From contig OX335651.1 of NCBI GenBank assembly GCA_946894095.1, positions 3,866,501 to 3,930,500 of the forward strand: a DNA stretch of 64,000 nt. The letters run 5' to 3'. Shown in pieces: positions 1 through 9,900 of this stretch. Position numbers and translations under genes: made by a program. This DNA comes from Incurvaria masculella (Eukaryota > Arthropoda > Insecta > Lepidoptera > Incurvariidae). Each line of letters opens with the position of its first letter. Position 1 is the stretch's first letter. The notes beneath the pieces were generated by a model, which did not search any database, was not told the DNA's origin, and saw nothing but the letters and a program-made list of their open reading frames with translations.

Positions 1-886
1 TTGTCAATTTCTACGAATCTCAGTTTAAATTGACGTACCTGTTAAATATTTGGGATGTTTGTAAATTTATGATAAAAACATTTTTATCAAAAATTTTACT
101 ATCAAAAAAAATATATCATCACTGGTGCCGACCATGAGTCGTCTCTGGCTACCATGAGACTCAATAGTGGTGCTTGGCACCCGTATTTAAAAATATTTAA
201 AATCATTTCTACTAATAGGTACAAACAAAATTCAAGTATCCGAAGTGAAAACGAGTTCATATAATAAATATAATGTTCCCATGACTTATTGTTTCTTAAC
301 TAACATACATTACATATTGATTGTTTGGATTATATTTAATTCAAGTATATATGAAATGAAACAATGAGGGAATCAAATGATGAATGCTATCCATGATTGT
401 GTCATCTGAGTTAAAATCTAAATTTTAAATAAAAGAAAATGTTTATTTAATTTATGTTAAGTAACAATCAGTCGTGGTCAGTACAACAAATTATAAACAT
501 GTATAAACATTCTAAATAAATACTTTCCCAGAATGAAATGATTCCGCTCAGAAGTTCCGAGCGGAACATTGCTCTTGCAATCTGTGCCCGACGCGACGCG
601 CGCGTTCTCAGTTTCGCGTTTAGCACAAAATAAAGTCTTAGCATGCAAGAAATAAGAGCGAGAATCCTCCACAAGAGCGCTTCGAGCGAAATTCCTAACG
701 GAATTCTGCTCGGAATTTCCGGTCGGTATTACTGTTACCCTTAAGGTTACGGGCACAACAAATTCAAGGCATACTTACAGGCTGATATTCCAGGCGGCAT
801 TGGGAAATGAACATGCGTTATAGTAGGTTGTCTGCAATGGTCATGTGGGGGCACTGGGGGGCACTGGGTGGGGGGACGCAACTTAC
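1..886. other. AT-rich sequence left of the candidate exon; imperfect foldback at about 535-735
   Basis: No coding signal recognised. Around 541-600 and 655-725 there are GC-richer segments that look partly complementary (AATTCCG/CGGAATT motifs), suggesting a degraded foldback element of about 200 bp. No TM4-like exon is visible on the minus strand here. Confidence 0.3.
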
Positions 887-946
887 TGCGCTGCAACCCG
901 GCTGGGGCGTAGGGACGCGAGCGGGCCCCACGGTACTCTGTGCCTC
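887..946 (-). CDS. candidate further pHCl loop exon
   Basis: A GC-rich 60-nt stretch lies between a plausible acceptor (ATTTTAG|GAGGC) and a consensus donor (GCGCA|GTAAGT). Read in phase 0, as the preceding pHCl exon requires, it gives EAQSTVGPARVPTPQPGCSA, an open, proline-rich peptide of the kind found in TM3-TM4 loops. I do not recognise the sequence as conserved and the loop is variable in this family. The evidence is splice signals, frame and composition only. Confidence 0.3.
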
Positions 947-2562
947 CTAAAATGTTCAATAGAACACCTTCAACCATCTCATGGCAGGTTAGAGAGAACA
1001 TTTAAGAGGAATATTGTTTACTCATGCCATTATCAATAGACGTATTTTTCACACGGAATCATGAACTGATACTTTGACTAAGAATCTCAATTATATAGTT
1101 ATTTTAAGGGAACCTACAGTTACGATATAAGCCGGAATCCCTAAAAATTAGGTGCCATGCAAGGACCTTCACACTATCACAATATATTTTCATTACCGGT
1201 AAATTTCATTATTTCTATGGTAGAAGCGATAATGAAAACATAATGGTGGCACCTAGTTATGACGGTCTGGATTTAGACTGCTAGTTAACATTAAAATATC
1301 AATTGATATAAAAATACACAATTTCCACAAATTTAATTTAGAACACAAAATATTTGTCTTATCCATTTATTAGTATACAATCTGGAAGTAATAAAATAAA
1401 ACAATGTTTATAATTTTATACTATAACCATATTGTCGCATAATTGTTTCACCATTTTGGCTGCAGTTTGACTTTGTATGTATATATGTATATAAGTAAAG
1501 GAGGGCCAAAGTCGATAAAAGAAAAGCAACACTAATCAGTATGGTTAATTAAATGCTTATAACAACTGATTATATTATTTGTATTAAAAATATCCATGGT
1601 GATAAAACGTTTTTAAGAAACGTAATTAAAATTAATGTAATGTAAATAATCTCTAAAAAGCTGAACATGCTTGCCGTTGCAAATGTTTGCACGTGTATAG
1701 CATATTTGTTATATAATTATTAATGCAATCGTGTAGAATAGAAGCGACTTGGTATCCGGAAAAAGAGGAGGAATTTCAAATATTACATATATGTATATTT
1801 ATAATCCCATTAGCATGTATAAATAAATGCTTAAAATAAAATGTTATGCCAATGTATTCAAGCATATAGCAATTTTTTTACATCCCGACTTACAGTACAA
1901 GAGAAGCATCGTTTTTTTCCTGCCAAAGCCTTCAAACAAAATATCACACAGTGTCGTTGCTTATAGATATTACCAGAACAACAGTTTAACATAATCATTT
2001 ACAAGATATGGAAGAATACTTTAAGGTAATAAATGAAAAGCTAAGGCATGCTCGCATGGCTCCAAATGGCAGAATCTGTGATAATAATCGCGGAAAAAGC
2101 TTCCGAATTCGAGAATTCATTAGCGAAAAGCCACCATGTTTCACCGATTGATATGCTGTCAGAACTGTCAGTATGTTGTGTGTAATGTTACCTTATGTAG
2201 CCCTAAGTCTACATAGAATCCAATGATCTCCAATATCTCTTCCTCCAAGCTTCGTCGCCAGTATCCGACGATATCTATCTCCGGGGCTCAGAAAACGAAG
2301 GGCGTAAATGAAACTACATTTGATTTTTTTGTACGATACATGTAATCAATGTACAATATGTAAGATGCATCGCTGGTCTAGCCATATTTGAAACCTGGAA
2401 TGGTAAATATCTGACGCTCACATTCTTAGTTTAACTTTTTTTACAGATTAAACTGTATATGTGACAAACTAAATCACCAGACACTTACATATTAATATTT
2501 AAATTATAACTTGACTATCAATCTACAAAATTACATATGTTTAAATGTAATTAAAATTTGTC
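947..2562. other. AT-rich presumed pHCl intron
   Basis: Nothing coding recognised. A short stretch at about 1145-1175 resembles the tail of the SINEs described below, in minus orientation. The rest is low-complexity AT sequence. Confidence 0.3.
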
Positions 2563-2613
2563 TTACCTCATCCCTTATCTAAGTGAATGCAATTCGATCC
2601 CTTTAATTTGGGT
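2563..2613 (-). repeat. short duplicated segment ending in a donor-like site, copy 1
   Basis: On the minus strand this resembles 5383-5430: both have a CGA-TTGCATTCA-TT-GATAAGG core and a GTAAG motif at the same end. It could be a relic duplicated exon or a diverged repeat. Its right end is the target site of the LINE at 2614-3192. Confidence 0.3.
2601..2613. repeat. target-site duplication of the RTE insertion, left copy
   Basis: CTTTAATTTGGGT, identical to 3193-3205 on the other side of the LINE. Confidence 0.85.
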
Positions 2614-3192
2614 AATCGGACAAATCCTGCGGCTTGGTAGACAAGGACTGTCTAGGGAGGTTGAGCGACGGATTCAACTGGGTTGGGATGCCTTCGGAAA
2701 GCTTAAGATCGCTCTGAGGTCTGACCTTCCGCAAAATTTAAAGACCCGAATATATGACCAGTGCGTCCTCCCGGTTATGACGTACGGGTGTGAAACGTGG
2801 ACTCTGACGGTCGCCGTTGTCCAAAGGTTGAAAGTTGCCCAGCGAGCAATGGAGCGAGCCATGCTGGGAATATCGCTACGGGATATGGTGCGTAACGAGG
2901 CAATCCGCCGACGTACCAAAGTAGTCGATATTGGACACCGGGTGGCTAAGCTCAAATGGCAGTGGGCTGGTCACGTCAGCCGAAGAGACGACGACCGTTG
3001 GAGTAACCGTGTCCTACACTGGCGGCCGTGGACAGGCAAACGGAGTGTGGGAAGACCACCCGCCAGGTGGGAAGACGACATCAAGTGCGTCGGCGGAAAG
3101 CAGTGGTTCCGCACCGCTGAGGGCCGGGAGGACTGGAGAAGGATTGGAGAGGCGTATGTCCAGCAGTGGACGCAAACACGCTGACTGACTGA
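2614..3192 (+). mobile_element. 5'-truncated RTE-type LINE, C-terminal part of the reverse transcriptase
   Basis: The plus strand carries one open frame of about 195 codons, ending at the TGA at 3181-3183, with the C-terminal hallmarks of RTE-like endonuclease/reverse transcriptases: YDQCVLPVMTYGCETWTL, KVAQRAMERAMLGISLRD, KWQWAGHVSRRDD and SVGRPPARWEDDIK. The element ends in a CTGA-type short tandem tail (CTGACTGACTGA). It is flanked by a perfect 13-bp direct repeat CTTTAATTTGGGT at 2601-2613 and 3193-3205. This is a textbook target-primed insertion, and the clean repeat with an open frame suggests it is fairly recent. It inserted into the pHCl transcription unit in antisense orientation. 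Confidence 0.88.
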
Positions 3193-3205
3193 CTTTAATT
3201 TGGGT
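3193..3205. repeat. target-site duplication of the RTE insertion, right copy
   Basis: CTTTAATTTGGGT, directly after the CTGA tail of the LINE. Confidence 0.85.
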
Positions 3206-4012
3206 GAATTATCAAGATTTTAGTTGGTCTACTAATTTAACTAGGTTTATTCATAGATAATGGGTTTGACCGAATCTTAGAGTTTCGTTCGGTCGATATC
3301 GATCGATTATTTGGTCGATAATAATCCACCATTTTCTAAGGGCGATGGAAGAACGATATTGACAGTGATGTTCGCGCGAACATCGCTTTAAAGCTCCTTA
3401 ATTCAAAGGCATTTAAAAGGCAAAAGTAGGCGAATCGTCGCTTCCACCTAACCGGTCTAAGCTGAGGTCGCCATTTCGAGTACTGGAAGTAAAGACAGTC
3501 CAACCAAATCCAATATCTAGTATGATAACACACCTCACACATCACAGTTTAAGACGGCAAGAGCCAAAAATTGCGTCGTTAAGGGCTTGTCTAAAGACCA
3601 TATTCAAGGACGGGCAAAAGTCTGTTATCATGTCTGATCAAAGCCCCAGACCAACTTGTACCACCTGAGCCTCATAGCTTCCAGGGTCACCTTCGCAGGA
3701 CAAAAGAGCCCTTTAAGTACCTCTCTCGATACTACCAAAACGCATGGCAAATATTTTAAATTTAAAAAGAAATGAAAAAAATTAATTTACATGTTAATGC
3801 GTAAAGTAGGCTCCCCCAATGTGTAAATGGCGCGATAAAATCTGACTTAGTTCCAGAAGGACGTCAATAAAAGCATATTTTATAATTTTTATAAAATAAC
3901 TATACTTTAGAATTTCAAAAAGATGAAAGATGAATTGATTTTCAAGCTATATTTGAAAACTATAACGTCTAATTTGAGAACACAAAGCACCAGAGACTTA
4001 CGGTTTTATCTA
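3206..4012. other. non-coding stretch between LINE and mariner
   Basis: Moderate GC around 3430-3720, otherwise AT-rich. Short open frames only, none recognised. No clear repeat assignment. Confidence 0.3.
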
Positions 4013-5299
4013 ATAGGTCGGGGAAAAAGTCTTTTCGCATTATAGTATGTATGAACTTGTAATAAAATCTCTTTGGCTATACTATTTGTATCTGGCTGGT
4101 TTTGGTATCATTGAAAGTTTAAATTTTAAAGAACATAATTCCAAATTCAAATTAGGAAAATGTGTGATTCTCATTTGTTTTTCGTACTGTCAAAATGAGT
4201 GAATCTAATGAAGAAATTCGATACATTTTAAAATTTTACTACAAAAAAGGTAAAAATGCAACGCAAGCCGCGAAAAAAATTTGCGATGTTTATGGACCTA
4301 GTGCAGTGTCTGTGAGAGTAGCACAAATTTAGTTTAAGCGTTTTCAATCCGGAAATTTTGATGTCAAAGATGCACGTCACTCTGGTCGCCCTATTACGGA
4401 TAAAATGGATGCCATTTTTGAAAAAGTGGAGCAAGATCGGCATATCAGTAGTTACGACGTAGCTGAAGAACTAGGAATTGACCACAAAACAGTTTTGGCG
4501 CATTTGAAAAAAACTGGGTACACAAAGAAGCTCGATATTTGGGTACCTCACGAGCTCACTGAAAGAAACCTAATGAACCGTGTACTCATTTGTGATTCTT
4601 TATTACGACGTAATGAAACCGAACCATTTTTGAAGAAGCTGATAACTGGTGATGAAAAGTGGATCACGTACGACAAGAACGTGCGAAAAAGGTCGTGGTC
4701 AAAGGCCGGTCAAGCTTCACAGACTGTGGCGAAACCCGGGTTAACTCGCAACAAGGTGATGCTGTGTGTGTGGTGGGATTGGAAGGGCATTATTCATTAT
4801 GAGCTGTTACCACCAGGCAGGACCATCGATTCTGAACTCTAGTGCGAACAACTGATGAGATTAAAGCAAGAAGTTGAGAGAAAGCGGCCGGAATTAATCA
4901 ACAGAAGGGGTGTGGTTTTTCATCATGATAACGCTAGACCTCACACATCTTTAGCCACTCAGCAAAAACTAAGAGAGTTTGGCTGGGAGGTGTTAATGCA
5001 TCCGCCGTATAGTCCTGACCTTGCACCTTCAGATTTCCACCTGTTTAGGTCTCTTCAGAATTATTTAGGCAGTGTCAGGTTAACATCACGAGAGGACTGC
5101 CAAAACCACTTGTCGCGGTATATTGATCAGAAGTCCCAATATTTCTATAGCAATGGGATCATGTCCCTACCTACAAGATGGCAAAAAGTTATCGAACAAA
5201 ATGGTACCTACATACTTTAGTTAAATGTAAATAAACCATATTAAAAAATGTTTTGAATTTTCTTAAAAAATGCGAAGAAACTTTTTCCCCAACCAATAT
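4013..5299 (+). mobile_element. full-length mariner transposon (D,D34D) with inactivated transposase
   Basis: Terminal inverted repeats of about 28-30 bp face each other at 4014-4043 and 5271-5298 (GGGGAAAAAGTCTTTTCGCAT against GGGGAAAAAGTTTCTTCGCAT read inward), with TA-rich flanks. The length of about 1.29 kb and the gene inside are typical of the mariner family. The element sits in the 3' part of the pHCl locus, in antisense. Confidence 0.92.
4195..5220 (+). pseudogene. mariner transposase with two in-frame stop codons
   Basis: One frame of 342 codons including the terminal stop, without frameshifts. It starts MSESNEEIRYILKFYYKKG. N-terminal helix-turn-helix DNA-binding region about residues 1-110 (FKRFQSGNFDVKDARHSGRP), then the catalytic domain. 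D1 is in TGDEKWI, D2 in HHDNARPH, and D3 in PSDFHLF, with exactly 34 residues between D2 and D3. Two TAG codons interrupt it: codon 46 (4330-4332), where the family has Trp (QI-W-FKRF), and codon 216 (4840-4842), in DSEL-x-CEQL. With every other part of the frame intact, it looks like a recently silenced copy. An origin by suppression or sequencing error is unlikely for two separate stops but cannot be excluded. Confidence 0.92.
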
Positions 5300-6855
5300 A
5301 AATTATAGCTAGATCATCAATCTTTACATTCACTGTTTTGAATATCGAAATTCATTGTGATGATTTATATATATAAGAAAATGTCTTACTTACGTCCTTA
5401 TCAAACTGAATGCAATCGGCTCTTATCACGCCCTTAATAACAGTTTTGTGTGTGTTATATAGACAACCCATTTTCCAAAATACAAGAAAAATCTGGTAAA
5501 ACCTATCTCTTATTATTTTAGTTGAAATAGCCAATAAAAATCACTCGGTTTTTTATTTCTTTAAATGATAACTTTATTTTAAGACAATGAATGACAGGAT
5601 ACTTTGGGTTTTTATTTCTTTATTAACATTGTATTCGAATATTTTTTGTAATTTAGATCTCTGATCGCAATAGTCAAGGATGTACTATGCGTGAATCAAT
5701 TGACTTTTCTTAAATAAGTTGATCTATATTTATTGTTTGTTAAAAAAAAATTACCTTTCAAGATAAATTAAGATAAATCCGTCTATCGTTAATTGCACAT
5801 TAAACTGGTTTGATTATCCTATTACGGTCACTTCAATTAGTATCAGTGATAAAACTAATTACCCATATTAAAGATAATCAGAGTTTATTGCTTTATGCGA
5901 AGACATTCGCCAGCTTTTAACGAAGCGAAAAAATCACAGGCGACCCACTTGTATAAGATAAACCTACGCATCCATGACAGAACTCAATTGGAATGTTCTC
6001 AAATATGGCAAAACATATTGCTAATTTTATGTCAAATTGTTAAGGATATAACCAGCATTTGATGTTAGTTATTATTTCACGGAGTTACTGGCAGTAGATA
6101 GCTACGTTGTAACTGTACTATATAATTAATTTTAAAAACTTTCCTAATATGTTCTGAGGCTTATATCACGAAGGCTCACGATGGATGGATGCAGACTGAC
6201 GTGTGAATTTATAATTTCTACAAGCTGCTTCAAGCAAAGCTCGTGGGCTATCACTTAAATATTCTATACTTTCCCTGTGTTTATGTTGCATTCATTAAGC
6301 AGTTGGAACGTGTCGCATAGATCATCTATTTATGTTTCTATGTATATTGGTATGAGTATGAATGTAGCAGTGTTAGTAGGGTCACCACACATCGAGTCGC
6401 GAAACGACGGACTTTTAACCCTACATCCTATAGGACATGTAAAGACCATATTTACTACTGCAAAGGCACACACACCTATGTTTCACGGCCCAGGTCGTAA
6501 CCGGCGTAAGACGTGAGAAAATATGCGAGGGGATTCGATGAATTCCGAAACAATAAAAACCGTTTATGTCCTATCTTCTGCGCTCTTATTAGGTATAATA
6601 TTTGGCATTTAATTATTATTGGTGCAGAGTTGATCAAAATCCCTTACATATTTTATCACATCTTACGCCGGTTCAACTCTTGTTCGGTGTCACCATAGGT
6701 GTTACCAATTCGCACCGCGCGGTGTATGAAATAGGGTCTAAATTATATTGTTATGTTAAAAAGTGCGCGGCGCATCGCATCTCGGTGTGAACAGACCCTT
6801 AAGGTGAAACATGGCAGTGGGAATCGCGTGACTGATGATTGGCGAGAGGTCTTAC
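5300..6855. other. presumed pHCl intron sequence, no gene recognised
   Basis: AT-rich. It contains the second copy of a short donor-ended segment at 5383-5430 and moderately GC-rich pieces at 6380-6510 and 6700-6850 that do not read as recognisable protein. Confidence 0.3.
5383..5430 (-). repeat. short duplicated segment ending in a donor-like site, copy 2
   Basis: Minus strand ends GATAAGGAC|GTAAGTAAG, a strong 5' splice-site consensus, and reads open (GVIRADCIQFDKD) for at least 60 codons upstream. Resembles 2563-2613. No matching acceptor or known protein was recognised, so an exon call is not justified. Confidence 0.28.
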
Positions 6856-6906
6856 CAGCGGGCTGGCCAGTATTATGCCAATTCTGCTCAGCACAGCGGG
6901 GAGTCG
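6856..6906 (-). CDS. pHCl: pHCl short exon after TM3
   Basis: 51 nt, phase 0 at both ends, 17 codons: RLPAVLSRIGIILASPL. Acceptor TGTTCGCAG, donor CTG|GTAAGA. It follows ENPVTQ directly in frame. I recall the same ...NPVTQ-RLPAVLSRIG order in insect pHCl proteins. It begins the intracellular TM3-TM4 loop. Being a 51-nt multiple of three it could be skipped without a frameshift. Confidence 0.85.
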
Positions 6907-9900
6907 CTGCGAACACACCACACAAACAGACAGTTTCACACCTCGCGGTGAATCGGTTGTGCAGTGGAGGGTGTCGACTATATTGGTGTGGCCATACAAC
7001 GGACGTTCGCCTCCCTGGCAGGGTCAATTATATCAGCTGTATCCTGTTCATCTGATGTAATGTATATGTAATGAGTGGACTATTTATAACGATTCTTTGC
7101 AATGTTCTCAGCTTTACGGTGAATACCTGTTGGTTACTAAGCATAATATATCCACATGCTGTTGGTTATGAACGTCCCGAATGTTTAATGGAAATTCTTC
7201 AATATGAGTTTCCTGTAATGACACGAGCCAACAACGAATTACATCAACCAATAATACAAAATCAAGAACTATTATGTTTATACATTATTATTTTGGTTCA
7301 GAAAGAAGTGAAATATATCCGCGCATCCAAATAAATAGAAAATAGTAAATTTGGACTATCAACGTTAAATATTATACTGTCGTTATCATGGCGTAAGTGA
7401 GTTTGTAGATCACAAATATCATTATTGAGGGATTTTTTTTTTTACTATTAAATAGACAAATCAAGAAATTTGTAAATTCATCAATAAAAAAGAACCAAGC
7501 GTCAAATGACCCTTTCAAAGCTTGCAATTATACTAAAAAGCGATGGCCACACAAATTAGTCATGAATGTATTTAAACTGGCCTACCCGGTAATGTGAAGT
7601 GATAATTATATCATGCAAAAATTTTAAAAGAGAAATGCTAACAGTTAGAAGAAGTAGAAGGAGAAGAAGAAACATGCTCGTTAAAATAACAAAAATACAA
7701 CAAGGCACTTAGTATGATTACATTTCAACAGAGGCCTGGTTGTATTTTTGTTATATTTCGAAATAATGAAAGGAAAACATTGCAAAGAACATTCAACACC
7801 GATAACAGTTCACAAATTAGATGTGGCCAAATGTGTCCCTACACATTCCGTCACATTATCACACACATCGTGTCCATATACATTTGCACAGGAAAAAAAC
7901 TACAGGGATCTAGCCTAGTCTAAAAAAATACTGTTCTAAGTGTATATTTGTGTGAAAATAACATTGAACGTAAATATATTTACAAATGTATACATAATTG
8001 TGAGCTAAAAATTAAATATTTGTAACGAGTAATTTTTGCATTTCTTATATCATTTCAATTAATTGTAGACTAATTTGCTTATTATAATATATCAATTAAT
8101 TTTATTTATTCCAAAAAAAATCAATGCAATGCTCCATAAAGAGTACCTCATGTTCTAATTTGATTACATGTAAGACCAAACAGTTTTGAAAATCCCATAA
8201 ACAATCCATGCAGCGAATCTATGAAATAATCAGGTTATATAAACACATTAAATTTTGTTTATGGGTGCTTCTGTTCGTACCATTGTTTTTACACGATCCG
8301 AAAAATTTCAAAAATGATTTCCACGAAGTATTTATAGGCATATATATATTGATTGATAAAAACTCACGTAGTTTGCGTTTAACATGTGCAATATATTTTA
8401 AAATCTATAAATAAAGTAACACTACGAAAGTTGTCTTTCAACATCAAAATAGACACAGGGTTTACCGGTTGAATAGACGCCCAACATTGCATGTCCGACA
8501 CACACGTGGCCGAGATTGCCAAGATGAAGGATGTTAATTACCTGCGTGACGGGGTTCTCCCCAGGTCTGTAGACGACGTTGTGGAGAGGTCTCTTCCTGC
8601 CGACGTAGTTGACGCACACGAACTCGAGCAACGAAGCGTAGATGAAGCACATGCAGACACCGTCCCAGACGTTCATCGCCGTCAGGTTGGACACGACCGG
8701 CAGCGTCGAGCGGAAACCGTTCGATGTCGTGAAGAAATTCAACATGGTGGTCACGCCTGAATTGGGGCAGGGCCAGGTTGTTATATCAAAGAAGAGTGCT
8801 ATAAATTGGAACACTGTATTGACAAATACCGACATAAGGGAGTCGACGATGATACATTACGCTTTGGGAATGAAAATAAATATCATCATATATTAAGGCG
8901 GAAACATGACTCAAAACGTGAAAAAGTGTTGATTTTAAAAATATCAAGAAATACGACCAATCTTCAAAAAGAAATGTCATTTACTGACCCTAAAAAGATG
9001 TTAACCCTTAAGATGTAAGCCCTAAGACCCTAAGGTGTAAAAAAATCTAAACATAGAGAGTAATTTAATTTTGATTTCAATTGTTGAGAGAACTGTTTTG
9101 ATATGAATCGAACATAAAAATATTGATTTAAATGTTCTTTACAAAAATTACACACAGTATTTCTATTTGTATAAAAAAACAGGTGCACTCTGGCTTGTAT
9201 TTACTTCTGACTAATTTTCGAGTCGTGTTTCCGCTTTAAGGTTCTTGGCATTATTGGAAGCACGTCCTATGAAATTAGGAAAAAAAATTACCATACTAAC
9301 TGCTACTCTATGCATGCCAAAATGTTCTTAATGTTGATATTTTAACGTGCAAAATTAATTATCTAAAGCTTTTTAAATAAAGGTATTTTAATTTCATGCC
9401 AATAAATAACTATTTTACAGTAAATAAAAAATGTGTAGAAAAATTGAATTCAAGTTTTAGTGGTTGGTAGAAAAAAACGACTGTCACCTTTGGTGTCTGA
9501 TCTTTATTATGTTTTCAACTAGTAAATAACCTTAAAATAATTAAAAATAAGTAAGCTGACTTACAATAATGCATATAGAAAAAAAATCGACACGCGTGTA
9601 GAACTATTTTTATCCGTTCCAATTCTTACATATTTCGGACATTACTTACATGTAATTCGCAGTCCACATTGAACACATAAGTATCATTTGGACGGCACAA
9701 TTTTTATGTTAGACAAACACAAGGGAGCATCGGAAATGAACTAACCTATCATCACTCTAGCGGGCACCGCGTTCCATTCCAGCCAAAACGTTATGAAGGA
9801 TGATGTCACCAAAATGATTCCAGGTATGAATACGGTAGTGAAGTAAAACGAGCGATCCCGCGTGAAGATAAGGTCCACCTTGAGACAGCTGTAATTACCT

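Noticed and set aside
8422..8835. Single 137-codon gene on the minus strand
   Set aside because: Only 8542-8756 is coding (pHCl exon). The ends of the open frame run into intron on both sides of clear splice sites.
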